A stretch of DNA of 64,000 nt from Rhizorhapis suberifaciens (GCF_014200045.1 NZ_JACHOV010000003.1:302567-366566); one strand, 5' to 3'. Positions 44,681-55,102 are shown, counted from the first letter of the stretch. The notes: generated from the sequence alone by a model not told the origin. Numbers and translations: made by a program.

Positions 44681-44983
44681 ATGGCAACGGTAGACGGCGC
44701 TTATGATTGCATCACCAAGACGCCGATGGGCGATCAGCAGTCGGTGTTCACGGTGATCAGCAATGGCGGCACATTCCACGGCACCAATGCGGGACCGCTA
44801 GGATCGCTCGACGTCAAGGATGGCAAGGTCGACGGCAACAAGCTGGCCTGGAAAATGGAAATGATCGTGCCCATGCCGATGACGCTGATGGCCGAGGCTG
44901 TTGTGGACGGCGATACGCTGACAGGTACAATCCAGGCCGGGGCTTTTGGCGCGATGGCGATGTCAGGAAAACGGCGAAGCTGA
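44681..44983 (+). CDS. Conserved small protein of unknown function
   Basis: A 100-residue protein beginning M-A-T-V-D-G-A-Y-D-C with a beta-rich, lipocalin-like pattern (V-F-T-V-I-S-N-G-G-T-F-H-G-T, D-G-D-T-L-T-G-T-I-Q-A-G-A-F-G). No catalytic motif. GCAGGAGACGAAG precedes the ATG. It lies 25 bp after the M16 peptidase gene in the same direction. I do not recognise the family beyond a resemblance to steroid- or polyketide-related hypothetical proteins in sphingomonads. Confidence 0.6.
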   Translation: MATVDGAYDCITKTPMGDQQSVFTVISNGGTFHGTNAGPLGSLDVKDGKVDGNKLAWKMEMIVPMPMTLMAEAVVDGDTLTGTIQAGAFGAMAMSGKRRS

Positions 44984-45041
44984 GGTTCAGAGCATGGCTT
45001 AGCCTAGTCGGTGCCCATGCTGCATCCTTCGGCTCCATCCA

Positions 45042-45761
45042 TCAGTCGTAATCGAGCCTGGGAAAGAACGCGCCTCTCCCTTCGGGTGTCATATCGAGGA
45101 GGCCCCAAAGCGGGCTCGCCAAGTCGCCGGACCGATGATCCTGATCGGGTTCGGGGCGCGAGAAGCTTAGCTCGGAGCCCCAGAAATGTCTGATCCTTCC
45201 CTCTTCCCGGCGGAAAACGTTGTAGATGGTCTCGTCCCAATCTTCGCCGTCGGGAACGCCATGGGCCTTGCGCATGTCCGGCGATAGTTTCGATGTGTCC
45301 CCAAAATAGTCGGCATCATAGCTGTTGCCGTCGGTGGAAACGAGTTGAAGATGATCCCAGCCGCGTTGATGGGCCCACGCCACCAGACGAGCGAGCGGCG
45401 ATTTCGCGACGATATATAAAGCCGCTCGTTGCCCCAAATGCCGAGCAGCGCCATCCATGCCATCAAGCAGGTTTGTGCATCCAGGGCAGGGACGTTCGCG
45501 GTCGGGCCCATACATGAAGCTGTAGAGGATCAGTGTGTCATGGGTCCCAAAAAGTTCTGACATGCGGACCTTTTCAGGCATGTTGTTTGCCCCGAGGCGT
45601 TCGAACACATAATCTTCGGGCACCTCACCGCCGGAAGGCAGGGCGCGACGTTGCGCCGCCACTGCCTCGATCTGCGCACGCAGGGCTATCTCCGCTTCGA
45701 GCAGCGCGTTGCGCGCGTCGCGATACTGGGCGCTCTCATTGGGGTAAGACAGATGAGCCAT
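45042..45761 (-). CDS. DUF899 family thioredoxin-like protein
   Basis: A 239-residue protein with the DUF899 pattern: R-M-S-E-L-F-G (about 66-72), L-I-L-Y-S-F-M-Y-G-P-D, then C-P-G-C-T-N-L-L-D-G-M-D-G (about 92-104) where the two cysteines fall in the position of a thioredoxin-like motif, and N-V-F-R-R-E-E-G toward the end. Function is unknown; a redox role is likely. It stands alone, convergent with the small gene at 44681. Confidence 0.78.
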   Translation of the reverse strand: MAHLSYPNESAQYRDARNALLEAEIALRAQIEAVAAQRRALPSGGEVPEDYVFERLGANNMPEKVRMSELFGTHDTLILYSFMYGPDRERPCPGCTNLLDGMDGAARHLGQRAALYIVAKSPLARLVAWAHQRGWDHLQLVSTDGNSYDADYFGDTSKLSPDMRKAHGVPDGEDWDETIYNVFRREEGRIRHFWGSELSFSRPEPDQDHRSGDLASPLWGLLDMTPEGRGAFFPRLDYD

Positions 45762-45937
45762 CGCTGAACCTTTCCAGATGCCCGCTGGTGAAAGGGGAAC
45801 AGCAGCTAGGGCTCAAGGTTCCCGTTGGCGGCTCCAGCGATACTCCCTGGCAGGGCGAAGCAGCTTTACGGCTCGCGCCCAAACATGGACGTTCCGCCCA
45901 GTAAACCAACACCGACAGAGCGTTCGCGGAGCAGAAG

Positions 45938-46558
45938 TTAAGCCGCGATAGTATTCTCTGGCATGAGAAAGGGTGCAACAGCGGCCGTCGCTTGCTGTAT
46001 ATAAAGCGCCTTCTCTCCCACTGGCGCGACGTAGTGCATTGCTTCCTCGGCATCGCGCATGGAAGCGCCACGAGCGATCATCCAAGTCGCCAGATATTGT
46101 GAAGCAAGGCAGCCTCCGGCCGTTGCCACGTTGCCATGTGCGACAAAGGGAGCATCAATTACCTTCACGCCGGCCTCAATTACCCAAGGCTTCGTCGTCA
46201 GGTCGGTGCAGGCAGGCAGATCGCCGAGCAGTCCTAGTTTCGCGAGCAACAAAGTGCCCGAACATTGCCCGGCAATGAGCTGGCGCGACGGGTCGAGCCT
46301 GATGCGAGACAGCAGATCGCCGTCTGCTGCAATTTCGCGGGTCTTAATGCCACTGCCGATCAAAACGGCGTCGGCTTCGGCCGTATACTCCAGGGGCTTC
46401 TGACGCTGGACAATGACGCCATTCATGGACGTAACCTGTTGTGTGGGCGAAGTGATATGCGCCGCCCAACCATGCGCCTTCATGCGGTTGAGGATTGCTG
46501 CCGCGACGAACGAGTCCAGTTCATTGAACCCCTCGAACGTCAAAACCGCAATCTGCAT
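45938..46558 (-). CDS. DJ-1/PfpI family protein
   Basis: A 206-residue protein of the DJ-1/PfpI/glutamine-amidotransferase-like fold. The nucleophile elbow is I-A-G-Q-C-S-G-T with the conserved Cys near residue 98. M-Q-I-A-V-L-T-F-E-G-F-N-E-L-D is the typical N-terminal strand and acidic residue. ATG 46558 follows GGAGGAAGCG. Members include proteases, chaperones, glyoxalases and isonitrile hydratases; sequence alone does not decide. It is a single-gene unit downstream of the tol-pal terminator. Confidence 0.82.
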   Translation of the reverse strand: MQIAVLTFEGFNELDSFVAAAILNRMKAHGWAAHITSPTQQVTSMNGVIVQRQKPLEYTAEADAVLIGSGIKTREIAADGDLLSRIRLDPSRQLIAGQCSGTLLLAKLGLLGDLPACTDLTTKPWVIEAGVKVIDAPFVAHGNVATAGGCLASQYLATWMIARGASMRDAEEAMHYVAPVGEKALYIQQATAAVAPFLMPENTIAA

Positions 46559-46662
46559 GAACGCTTCCTCCAACAACCTGTTCGAAAGCGTGCATAGCTG
46601 AAGCTGGGGCGAAATGCACGGCAGCTATCAACGGGCTTCTCTATACAAGTCCAGAAGCCACA

Positions 46663-46693
46663 AAATAGCCCGCCGATCAGCCGACCGGCGGGC
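46663..46693 (-). terminator. Intrinsic terminator after pal
   Basis: On the minus strand GCCCGCCG and CGGCGGGC form an 8-bp stem around ten bases, followed by TATTTTG. It begins 23 bp beyond the pal stop and closes the tol-pal operon. Confidence 0.75.
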
Positions 46694-46715
46694 CATCTTT
46701 CGTCAGGCCGGAGCC

Positions 46716-47222
46716 TTACTGTACCGTCACGGTTACAGCGCGGCGGTTCTGGGCCCAGGCGCTTTCGTCTGAGCCGGTCGCGGCGGGGCGTTCCTTGCCA
46801 TAGCTGATGGTGCTGATGCGCGCTTCGGGGATGCCCAGCGAGACCAGGTAGTTCTTGGCGGCATTGGCGCGGCGTTCGCCCAGCGCAAGGTTATAGTCGC
46901 GGGTGCCGCGTTCGTCGGCATGACCTTCAACGGTGACGCGAACATTGGGATTGGCCTGCAGCCATTGAGCCTGGCTTTGAAGCGTGGCCTGGTCCTGGGC
47001 ATCGACATCATATTTGTCGGTGTCGAACAAAATCCGGTCGGACGACACGCTCGCCATGAAATCTTCCTGGCTGCCCTTGACCGGGCCGGATGACGGCGGG
47101 GTGTAGGGAGCCTGCTCCGACTGTGCGGGAGCGGGGGGAAGTTCGGGCGGTGCTTTCTTGGCGCAGGCCGCCAGCGCCAGGATGGACGTCGCGATAAGCA
47201 CATTGCGGGTCGTTCTATTCAT
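46716..47222 (-). CDS. pal: Peptidoglycan-associated lipoprotein
   Basis: A 168-residue outer-membrane lipoprotein. The signal has lipobox L-A-A-C (C20), a Pro/Ala-rich linker follows, and residues 60-168 are the OmpA-like peptidoglycan-binding domain with E-G-H-A-D-E-R-G-T-R-D-Y-N-L-A-L-G-E-R-R-A. It anchors the outer membrane to the wall and binds TolB. It is last of the operon, 101 bp after tolB. A cpoB/ybgF gene, common behind pal, is missing. Confidence 0.97.
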   Translation of the reverse strand: MNRTTRNVLIATSILALAACAKKAPPELPPAPAQSEQAPYTPPSSGPVKGSQEDFMASVSSDRILFDTDKYDVDAQDQATLQSQAQWLQANPNVRVTVEGHADERGTRDYNLALGERRANAAKNYLVSLGIPEARISTISYGKERPAATGSDESAWAQNRRAVTVTVQ

Positions 47223-47323
47223 GTTTTTCTCCTTCGAACTAAAAACGAATGCCGCCCCCCGGAAACTGGAGGCAATGGTTGTTTGTATTTGTTACGCAGT
47301 CAAGATGAATCAGTTCCCGCCGC

Positions 47324-48652
47324 TCATGGCAGCAGCGGGCCCCAGGCTGGATCCGAACCGTCAATGGGCGTCGGCAATTTGCGTTCGTTGACGCCGGTAA
47401 GATCGACTTGCCAGATCTCGGACTTGCCGGTCTTGCCCTGGCTGGTCCGGAAGAACTGGATGACGCGGCCATTGGGCGACCATGTGGGGGCTTCATCCTG
47501 CCAGCTATTGGTCAGCAACCGTTCGCCCCCGCCCGAGGGCGTCATCACGCCGACGCGGAAATTGCCCACAATCTTCGTGAAGGCGATCAGGTCGCCGCGC
47601 GGGCTCCATTCGGGAGTGGCATAGCGCCCGCCGCCAAAGCTGATGCGGTGCTGATTGCCGCCATTGGCATCCATGACATAGATCTGCTGCGATCCGGAAC
47701 GATCGCTTTCAAACACGACCTTCGACCCGTCGGGAGAATAGCTTCCTCCGACGTCGATGCCCGGGGTATTGGTCAGACGGGTCGGCGTGCCGCCGCTGGC
47801 GGAGACGCGATAGATGTCGGTGTTACCCGCCACCGCCATGGAAAAGAGAATGGTCTTCCCATCCGGGGACCAGCGCGGGGCGAAGGTGGGATTGTTGCTT
47901 TCGGTCACCAGCCGCTGCTTGCCGGTGCCGATGTCATAGACATAGATGCGGACGCGCCGGCCGATATAGCTCACATAGACGATGGAGCCATAGTCGGGCG
48001 AAAAGCGCGGGGTCAGCGCAATACTTTGGCCATTGGTGATGAAGCGGTGATTGGCCCCGTCGCTATCCATGATGGCAAGCCGCTTGGTGCGGTGATCCTT
48101 GGGGCCGCTTTCGGCGATATAGGCAATGCGGCTGTCGAAGAAAGGCGATTCACCGGAGAGCCGCGCATAGATGGCGTCCGCGCATTTATGTGCCGCCCGC
48201 CGCCATTCGCGCGGAGCGATGACATAGCCGGCGCGGGTCAGCTCCTGCTTCAATGCGACGTCATAGAGGTAACAGCCGACGGTCAGCTCGCCATTTGGAT
48301 TGGCGCGGACGAAACCCTGTACCAGCGCCTCCGCGTTGGAACTCGTCCATGTTGGGAAGTCGGGCATTGTGACTTCGGGGAAAGTGATCTGCTTGACGCC
48401 AGCAGGACCCATGGGGCGGAAAAGGCCGCTGCCGCGCAGGTCGGACGCGATGACTTCCGCAACCTGCCGCCCGAGAACGGTGGTGGAGCCGGCGGGGGTT
48501 TCGACATTCTGGTCGCTCGGCATGGCGGGGACGGCGATGCGAAGGTCGCTGTCGATTTCGCCGGTCACATCGACGCTGAGCTGGGCCGCCGCAGGACCAG
48601 CGGAGGCCAACAGGGCCGTAAACGCGGCTAGGACAATCTTCATTATCTTCAT
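47324..48652 (-). CDS. tolB: TolB periplasmic beta-propeller
   Basis: A 442-residue exported protein. Signal peptide M-K-I-M-K-I-V-L-A-A-F-T-A-L-L-A-S is cleaved near A-A-A-Q; the N-terminal TolB domain (about 24-165) is followed by a six-bladed propeller with W-S-P-D-G/F-S-P-D repeats (for example P-R-W-S-P-D-G-K-T-I and G-S-Y-S-P-D-G-S-K-V). It links Pal with TolA during division. Its ATG overlaps the tolA stop (ATGA). Confidence 0.97.
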   Translation of the reverse strand: MKIMKIVLAAFTALLASAGPAAAQLSVDVTGEIDSDLRIAVPAMPSDQNVETPAGSTTVLGRQVAEVIASDLRGSGLFRPMGPAGVKQITFPEVTMPDFPTWTSSNAEALVQGFVRANPNGELTVGCYLYDVALKQELTRAGYVIAPREWRRAAHKCADAIYARLSGESPFFDSRIAYIAESGPKDHRTKRLAIMDSDGANHRFITNGQSIALTPRFSPDYGSIVYVSYIGRRVRIYVYDIGTGKQRLVTESNNPTFAPRWSPDGKTILFSMAVAGNTDIYRVSASGGTPTRLTNTPGIDVGGSYSPDGSKVVFESDRSGSQQIYVMDANGGNQHRISFGGGRYATPEWSPRGDLIAFTKIVGNFRVGVMTPSGGGERLLTNSWQDEAPTWSPNGRVIQFFRTSQGKTGKSEIWQVDLTGVNERKLPTPIDGSDPAWGPLLP

Positions 48653-49467
48653 CGGGCAAGCCTTCCGTCAAAATTGAGCGGCTTCAGCCACTTCCATTCA
48701 TCATAAAATTCGGGGGGGAGGTTCTTGAATGGCGAGGCGCGCATGACCGCCTGGACGGCGCGTTCCTGATGGAGCTGAACCTGGCCCTCATTGCTGGCGG
48801 TGATGCCGGTGGTTCCCACGACCTCGGGCTGTCCCCGCACGGAACCGTCGCGATTGAGATAAACGCTGAGCTGCGTCTTCAACAATTCCGCGTCCGCGCC
48901 CGAAGGCGGCTTCCAGAAGGGCTTCAACTGCCGGTAAATTTCGGCGTTGAGGCTGGCGACTTGAGCGCTGCTCATCTTTTCAGCGGGCGGCGTGACTGCC
49001 GTACCGGTTTGCCGTTCCGTCTGAATTCCCTTCAGGAAATTGTCACCGAGCCGTGACCCGCGTGCGCGCTTTTCCGGCTGCGGCTTGGCCTTGGGCGGCT
49101 GGGGCCTGGCTTCGGATTTTTTTGGCGGAGCAGGCTTGGGTTTCGCCTTTTCAGCGGGCTTGGGCGCGGGGGTGGGCTCTATCTTTGGAGGAGCAGGGGT
49201 GGGCTCCGCTTCCGCCGGCCGCATCGGCTCCGGCTCGGCGTCCTCGGTCGGGCCCACTTCGGGCGCCTGACTCGCGCGCATTTCCTCCCGCGAGATCTTC
49301 GGTGCGGCCATTTCAAGACCGACCTCATCGACCAGTTGAACCTCAATGGGCGGCGTCCGAAGTTTCAGGGGATTTGGCGTCGAGAGAAAGCCGACGGACA
49401 ACACGCCGAACAGGAGCACATGTCCCGCCGTCGCTATGCCAAGGCCAATTTTCTCAGCGCGCTCCAT
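48649..49467 (-). CDS. tolA: TolA envelope-spanning protein
   Basis: A 272-residue protein. One N-terminal membrane helix (G-L-G-I-A-T-A-G-H-V-L-L-F-G-V-L, about 8-23), a long Pro/Lys/Ala/Glu-rich span (about 65-155), and a C-terminal domain (about 165-272; S-L-N-A-E-I-Y-R-Q-L-K-P-F-W) of TolA/TonB type. The middle is Pro-rich and shorter than the helical domain of E. coli TolA. Position between tolR and tolB supports TolA rather than TonB. Confidence 0.92.
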   Translation of the reverse strand: MERAEKIGLGIATAGHVLLFGVLSVGFLSTPNPLKLRTPPIEVQLVDEVGLEMAAPKISREEMRASQAPEVGPTEDAEPEPMRPAEAEPTPAPPKIEPTPAPKPAEKAKPKPAPPKKSEARPQPPKAKPQPEKRARGSRLGDNFLKGIQTERQTGTAVTPPAEKMSSAQVASLNAEIYRQLKPFWKPPSGADAELLKTQLSVYLNRDGSVRGQPEVVGTTGITASNEGQVQLHQERAVQAVMRASPFKNLPPEFYDEWKWLKPLNFDGRLAR

Positions 49468-49479
49468 GATCCGGCTGTC

Positions 49480-49925
<446 letters not shown>

Positions 49926-49926
<1 letters not shown>

Positions 49927-50633
49927 TATCGGTTGCCCTCAAGCTCTCGGCTCAACGTCGTGTAAAAGCCGTCAGCAAAGCGATTGAGCCGGGATTCGAG
50001 CCGGTTAATGCCATGGCTGAAGCGGTTATAGGCGACCACCGCCGGAATGGCGGCGAACAGCCCGATGGCGGTCGCGAAAAGCGCCTCGGCGATGCCGGGG
50101 GCCACGACCGCAAGGCTGCTGTTGTTTTCCGCCGCGATCGAGGTGAAGCTGCGCATAATGCCCCAGACGGTGCCAAACAGGCCGACAAAGGGAGCGACGC
50201 TGCCCACCGTGGCCAGGATATTGAGACGGTCGGACAGATGATCGACCTCCGACGCCACGGCGGCGCTCATGGCCGTGGAAAGCCGGTCGCGTGTGCCTTC
50301 GCGATCGACCGCGCTCCCCTTGGTGGAACGCCGCCACTCCTTCACGCCAGCCGCGAAGACCTTTGCGCTGGGCAAATGGGAACGGTCGTGCAGGTCGTAA
50401 AAGCGGTCGATATCTTCCGAGCGCCAGAAATCATGTTCGAATTTATCTGAGGCCTTCTTGGTCTTGGACAGTTTGGTCGCGAAGCTCAGAATGATTGCCC
50501 AGGTCCAGATGCTGGCGAACAGCAGCCCCAGCATGACAAGCTTCACCACTATGTCCGCCTGCATGAACAAGGCGAAGGGAGATATGGTCGCGGCCTCGGT
50601 CATCAAGGATATCGACGGAAGCGATGCACTCAT
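49926..50633 (-). CDS. tolQ: TolQ (ExbB-family) proton channel
   Basis: A 235-residue inner-membrane protein with three helices; A-D-I-V-V-K-L-V-M-L-G-L-L-F-A-S is the first and V-G-L-F-G-T-V-W-G-I-M is the conserved motif of helix 2. Forms the pentameric motor with TolR that energises TolA. Overlaps ybgC by 4 bp. Confidence 0.97.
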
Positions 50634-51097
50634 AAGCTGATATCTTCCCCATTCTGAAGACGTGTAAAAATGTCGATCCAGGCTTTTGGTTGCCGCTGCG
50701 GCCGACCGCCGGGCGACAAATAGGCTGCGGTTACTTCACCGTCGGTCAATATCTGGTCATTGCATATGACTGTCTGATGAATGCGGCAACTGGCGGCGCG
50801 GATTTCCACAACCTTGCTGACCACAAGCAAATCGTCGTCGAGCTTTGCCGGGCGCTTGTAATTTATGCTAAGATCGGAAAGAGCATAGACACCATTCCCA
50901 TTTTCATGGCCCTGACGCTGGTCGATGCCTACGAGGCGCAGCATGTCGGAGCGCGCTCGTTCCATATAGCGAAGATAATTGGCATGGTAGATCATGCCAG
51001 ACAAATCGGTATCCTCGAAATAGACATGGACCGGGAACTCATGCACTCCCTCGCGGAACCGGCCGGTTGCTGGCTTTAGTGGAGCGGGTGCGATCAT
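50630..51097 (-). CDS. ybgC: YbgC-type acyl-CoA thioesterase
   Basis: A 155-residue hotdog-fold enzyme. The catalytic signature V-Y-F-E-D-T-D-L-S-G-M-I-Y-H-A-N-Y-L (about 25-42) contains the Asp and Tyr of the 4HBT family. It hydrolyses short-chain acyl-CoA thioesters and is the customary first gene of the tol-pal operon. The 141 bp behind it, up to ruvB, hold its promoter and a short CTGCC/GGCAG inverted repeat. Confidence 0.93.
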   Translation of the reverse strand: MIAPAPLKPATGRFREGVHEFPVHVYFEDTDLSGMIYHANYLRYMERARSDMLRLVGIDQRQGHENGNGVYALSDLSINYKRPAKLDDDLLVVSKVVEIRAASCRIHQTVICNDQILTDGEVTAAYLSPGGRPQRQPKAWIDIFTRLQNGEDISL

Positions 51098-51238
51098 GGC
51101 CCATTCAGTAGCCGGAGGGGGACTCGGCGCAAAGCGATAATGTGCAGTCCGGCGCGTTAATCCAACAGCCGGTCTTGCTAAAACATGGCTGTTTATCCGA
51201 AAGAATTAGCTGTGCTCTGCCTTCCAGGCAGCAGGAAT

Positions 51239-52264
51239 TCAATCGAATAGCCCGCCCTGATCCAGATCCGCGGGAGGAACCAGCCCCAAATGCTTCCATC
51301 CCCTGCCGTTGAGGCAGCGGCCGCGGGCCGTTCGGGCGATGAGGCCGAGCTGGATCAGATAAGGTTCGATGACTTCCTCAATCGTGTCGCGTGGTTCGGA
51401 CAGACCGGCCGCAAGCGTTTCCACGCCTACTGGTCCGCCCCGGTAAATATCCGCGATCATATGAAGATAACGGCGGTCCATGGCGTCCAGTCCCAGATTG
51501 TCGACCTCCAGCCGGGTAAGCGCCGCATCTGCCGCCTTTGCGTCAACTACGGGCTGGCCTGCGACATTCGCGAAATCGCGCACCCGGCGCAACAGCCGTC
51601 CCGCGATGCGGGGCGTCCCTCGTGCGCGACGGGCGATTTCGTGCGCGCCATCCTCGGCAATGGCAAGGTCGAGCAAGCGGGCCGCGCGTCGCACCACCAG
51701 CTCCAATTCTTCCACGGTGTAGAAATTCAGCCGCACCGGAATGCCGAAGCGGTCGCGAAGTGGCGTGGTCAGCAGCCCCTGACGGGTCGTTGCTCCGATC
51801 AAGGTAAATTGCGGCAGATCGATACGCACGGAACGCGCCGAGGGGCCTTCGCCGATCATCAGATCCAGCGCGCGATCCTCCATCGCCGGGTAGAGCACTT
51901 CCTCCACCGCTGGATTGAGGCGGTGGATCTCATCGACGAAAAGGACGTCGCCCTCGTCCAGATTGGTGAGGAGCGCCGCCAGGTCGCCCGACTTGGCGAT
52001 GACTGGACCAGAGGTGGCGCGAAAGCCCACGCCCATCTCCCGCGCGACGATTTGCGCCAGCGTGGTTTTGCCGAGTCCCGGCGGTCCAAAGAACAACACA
52101 TGATCCAGCGCCTCGCCCCGCGTCTTCGCCGCCTCGATAAAGATGCGCAGATTCTCCCGCGCACCCTTTTGCCCGACGAATTCATCCAGGGTTTTAGGCC
52201 GTAACGCGGCGTCCACATCCTCGGCGCGACGGGCAGGGGTGATGATGCGGTTGGCGTCGGTCAT
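51239..52264 (-). CDS. ruvB: Holliday junction helicase RuvB
   Basis: A 341-residue AAA+ motor. Walker A G-P-P-G-L-G-K-T is at residues 60-67, Walker B D-E-I-H at about 111-114, sensor G-A-T-T-R-Q-G, and the C-terminal winged helix includes T-A-R-G-R. RuvB drives branch migration with RuvA. I use ATG 52264 to give the normal N-terminus; a GTG nine bases upstream is possible. Confidence 0.97.
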   Translation of the reverse strand: MTDANRIITPARRAEDVDAALRPKTLDEFVGQKGARENLRIFIEAAKTRGEALDHVLFFGPPGLGKTTLAQIVAREMGVGFRATSGPVIAKSGDLAALLTNLDEGDVLFVDEIHRLNPAVEEVLYPAMEDRALDLMIGEGPSARSVRIDLPQFTLIGATTRQGLLTTPLRDRFGIPVRLNFYTVEELELVVRRAARLLDLAIAEDGAHEIARRARGTPRIAGRLLRRVRDFANVAGQPVVDAKAADAALTRLEVDNLGLDAMDRRYLHMIADIYRGGPVGVETLAAGLSEPRDTIEEVIEPYLIQLGLIARTARGRCLNGRGWKHLGLVPPADLDQGGLFD

Positions 52265-52334
52265 CGACTGCACTTACCCTGTTCGGCATATCCACGAAAG
52301 CGCAGAACGGGCTGACGCTGATCTCTTATCCTCC

Positions 52335-52940
52335 TCACTTCGCCGCCTTCTTAAGCGCCAGTCGCACCAAAGCGTCGAGCGTCGCGCCGTCGCCCAGGTC
52401 TGCTTCCGCCGCCGCCACGGCTGTACTAGCCTCTGCAGGACGGAAGCCCAGATTCTGCAACGCCGATACGGCATCGGCCGCGTGGCTGCCGACTGGTGCT
52501 GCGGACGATCCTGCAGCCATGCCGGGACCGATCGCCGCTGCGCCGATTTTGTCTTTCAGCTCATTGACGATCCGCGCCGCCAGCTTTGGTCCCACACCAT
52601 TGGCGCGTCCGATCATCGCCTTGTCGCCGGTTGCCACGGCGCGGTGCAGCTCTGCGGGTCCGAGTGCCGACAAGATGGCGAGCGCCACTCGCCCGCCCAC
52701 GCCTTGAACGCTGGTCAGCAGGCGGAACCAGTCGCGTTCCTCCGCGCTGGCAAAACCCATCAGGCGAATCGAATCCTGACTCACCAGCATTTCGGTATGG
52801 ACGGTGCAGGCTTCGCCCACCGGGCCCAGGGAGGCCAGCGTCCGGGACGACGCGGCAACCAGATAGCCGACACCCTGCACGTCGATGATGGCATGATCGA
52901 TACCGGTGCTGTCCAGCAAACCCTTCAGTTTTGCAATCAT
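52335..52940 (-). CDS. ruvA: Holliday junction protein RuvA
   Basis: A 201-residue DNA-binding tetramer subunit. The OB domain (M-I-A-K-L-K-G-L-L) is followed by helix-hairpin-helix motifs V-Q-G-V-G-G-R-V-A and [12 protein letters not shown] (about 77-125) and a mobile C-terminal domain (about 150-201). It overlaps ruvC by 4 bp and lies 70 bp ahead of ruvB. Confidence 0.97.
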   Translation of the reverse strand: MIAKLKGLLDSTGIDHAIIDVQGVGYLVAASSRTLASLGPVGEACTVHTEMLVSQDSIRLMGFASAEERDWFRLLTSVQGVGGRVALAILSALGPAELHRAVATGDKAMIGRANGVGPKLAARIVNELKDKIGAAAIGPGMAAGSSAAPVGSHAADAVSALQNLGFRPAEASTAVAAAEADLGDGATLDALVRLALKKAAK

Positions 52941-53428
52941 CGTCCCCCCAGCCTCCTAGCGCTCGCCATATGATGCGCATGCGTGATCGCGACGGCAAGC
53001 GCGTCCGCAGCGTCCGCTCCTGCAATTTTTGCGCCCGGGAGCAAGCGTGAAACCATGGCGTGAACCTGTTCCTTGGCGGCGTTGCCGACGCCGACGACCG
53101 ATTTTTTCACCAGCCGCGCCGCATATTCGCCAACCTCAAGCCCGGATCGGGATGCGCCCAGCAAAACCACCCCCCGGGCATGGCCAAGCTTCAGGGTCGA
53201 TTGCGGGTTGTTATTGACGAACACCTCCTCGACCGCGGCGCTGTCCGGCTTGTGCTCCAGCAACAGGTCGGTGAGGGCTAGGTCCAGTACCAGCAGGCGG
53301 CTGGCGAGGGGCATGTTGCTGTCGGTTTTGATTTGGCCGTTACCAACATGGGAAAGGCGATTGCCGTCCGCAGCGATGACGCCCCAGCCGGTTGTCCCAA
53401 GACCGGGGTCAAGGCCGAGGATGATCAT
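52937..53428 (-). CDS. ruvC: Holliday junction resolvase RuvC
   Basis: A 163-residue nuclease. Catalytic acidic residues: D7 in [11 protein letters not shown], the Glu-Glu of A-V-E-E-V-F-V-N (about 68), and D-A-A-D-A-L-A (about 140-146). It cuts the junction with RuvAB. It is 96 bp from yebC and the likely first ruv gene. Confidence 0.97.
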   Translation of the reverse strand: MIILGLDPGLGTTGWGVIAADGNRLSHVGNGQIKTDSNMPLASRLLVLDLALTDLLLEHKPDSAAVEEVFVNNNPQSTLKLGHARGVVLLGASRSGLEVGEYAARLVKKSVVGVGNAAKEQVHAMVSRLLPGAKIAGADAADALAVAITHAHHMASARRLGGR

Positions 53429-53524
53429 GAAAGAGAACGTTCGTGCGGGGCGAAGTCGGGACGCATCCGCACCCGGTCAGCGTCTCTCGGATCCGCATGG
53501 GGCAAACGGGTTTCTCCCTCAATG

Positions 53525-54268
53525 CTAACCGAGCTTCTCCATCACCTCGTCGGCAACTTCATAATTGCCCCAGACGGTCTGCACGTCGTCATCATCGTCA
53601 AGGGCATCGATCAGTTTGAAGAGCGATTGCGCGGCGGCCTCATCCACATCAACCATCGTCTGCGGCTTCCATGCCAGCTTCGCGCCTTCGGCTTCTCCGA
53701 GCACCGGCTCCAGCGCCTTTGCGACCTCGTGCAGCATGTCCTGAGCCGTCCAGATTTCATGCTCATCATCGTTGGAGGCCACGTCTTCCGCGCCTGCCTC
53801 CAGCGCGGCCTCGAACACCTTGTCCGGATCGCCTGCCTTGGCTGGATAAGTGATGAGGCCCAGGCGGTCGAAGCCATGGCTTACAGCGCCTGAAGCTCCA
53901 AGATTTCCGCCATTTTTTGAAAAGGCAGTCCGGACATTGGTCGCTGTGCGATTGCGGTTGTCAGTCAGCGCCTCTACAATCAACGCCACGCCGCCGGGGC
54001 CGAAGCCCTCATAGCGAATTTCTTCATAATCCTCGCCACCCGCCTGGCTTGCCTTGTCGATGGCGCGCTGGATATTGTCCTTCGGCATCGACTGCGCCTT
54101 GGCGGCATTGACGGCCAGACGCAGGCGCGGGTTCATGTCCGGATCGGGCATACCCATCTTCGCCGCCACGGTGATTTCGCGGCTGAGCTTGGAAAACATC
54201 GCGGAGCGCTTCTTATCCTGCGCGCCTTTGCGATGCATGATGTTCTTGAATTTGGAATGGCCTGCCAT
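53525..54268 (-). CDS. yebC: YebC/PmpR (TACO1) family protein
   Basis: A 247-residue protein with the N-terminal [14 protein letters not shown] signature and three domains. Members bind nucleic acid or ribosomes; studies show roles in transcription and in translation of polyproline stretches. Neighbourhood with ruvCAB is conserved widely. Single ATG with a GGCAGG-like site. Confidence 0.95.
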   Translation of the reverse strand: MAGHSKFKNIMHRKGAQDKKRSAMFSKLSREITVAAKMGMPDPDMNPRLRLAVNAAKAQSMPKDNIQRAIDKASQAGGEDYEEIRYEGFGPGGVALIVEALTDNRNRTATNVRTAFSKNGGNLGASGAVSHGFDRLGLITYPAKAGDPDKVFEAALEAGAEDVASNDDEHEIWTAQDMLHEVAKALEPVLGEAEGAKLAWKPQTMVDVDEAAAQSLFKLIDALDDDDDVQTVWGNYEVADEVMEKLG

Positions 54269-54408
54269 GGGTCTGGGTTCTGGTCTGCGAGTTGAAAGAT
54301 AATGGGCGGCCTTACACCAGCGCGCGTCAAAAGGGCAAGCGCCGCTCGAACTGGAGCAGTGCCGCCTTCAGCCTTGCCGGGTTATCCGCCTCTGAACGGG
54401 GCCGGAGC

Positions 54409-54651
54409 TTATTCTATACCTAGAGCCGCCTTATAGGTTTCGAGAATCGCTTCCATTTCCTGTCGGTCATGCACCGGCATCTTACGCAGCCGAACAATCT
54501 GCCGCATGATCTTTACATCATAGCCGTTTGACTTCGCCTCGGAATAGACATCCTTGATGTCGTCGCCGATGCCCTTTTTTTCTTCTTCCAGCCGCTCAAT
54601 GCGCTCGATGAAAAGGCGCAGCTGGTCGGCCGCGACATTGCCTTCGCTCAT
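54409..54651 (-). CDS. gapR: GapR-like DNA-binding protein (DUF2312)
   Basis: An 80-residue protein. A coiled coil ([15 protein letters not shown], about 11-25) is followed by [14 protein letters not shown] and R-L-R-K-M-P. GapR of Caulobacter is a nucleoid-associated tetramer that encircles overtwisted DNA ahead of forks and transcription. Length and motifs match. Confidence 0.88.
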   Translation of the reverse strand: MSEGNVAADQLRLFIERIERLEEEKKGIGDDIKDVYSEAKSNGYDVKIMRQIVRLRKMPVHDRQEMEAILETYKAALGIE

Positions 54652-54713
54652 ATTATCTCCGTCAGGTCATGACAGGCCGGGATCGGCCCTCGAATGAATC
54701 AGTGGCGAAGCCT

Positions 54714-55013
54714 CTAATGGCTTCCGGCATTCTTCGCCACGCTTTCCTTCATTCGGTCCAACTGCTCGGGTGTGGCCTCTCCCTGATATTTCGCTTTCCA
54801 TTCGGAATAGGGCATGCCGTAGACGATTTCCCGCGCCTTTTCCTTACTGAGCGCCGGGTCCGCCTCGGCCAGCCAGTCGGCCAGGCAGTTGCGGCAGAAA
54901 CCTGCAAGCCCCATCAAATCGACATTCTGCGCGTCTTTGCGATGCTGCAAATGTGAAAGCAGTCGCCGGAAAACCGTTGCGGCGGCGGCATCATTCATTA
55001 TGTTGTCGGGCAA
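54714..55013 (-). CDS. DUF1244 family protein
   Basis: A 99-residue protein with the DUF1244 signature: D-L-M-G-L-A-G-F-C-R-N-C-L-A-D-W and R-E-I-V-Y-G-M-P-Y-S-E-W. Two cysteines (C-R-N-C) are conserved. I put the start at TTG 55013, where AGGAG lies seven bases upstream; ATG 54998 has no good site. Earlier ATGs lie within the overlap with pyk. Function not known; it lies 62 bp behind gapR and is divergent from pyk. Confidence 0.78.
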   Translation of the reverse strand: MPDNIMNDAAAATVFRRLLSHLQHRKDAQNVDLMGLAGFCRNCLADWLAEADPALSKEKAREIVYGMPYSEWKAKYQGEATPEQLDRMKESVAKNAGSH

Positions 55014-55102
55014 ATCCGTTCTCCTTGTCGTGCAGCTGGGAAATTCAATCATTCCATAGGTCGCCCTCATATAGAGGCGGCCCTTAATGCGCAGGAGCAG
55101 GT

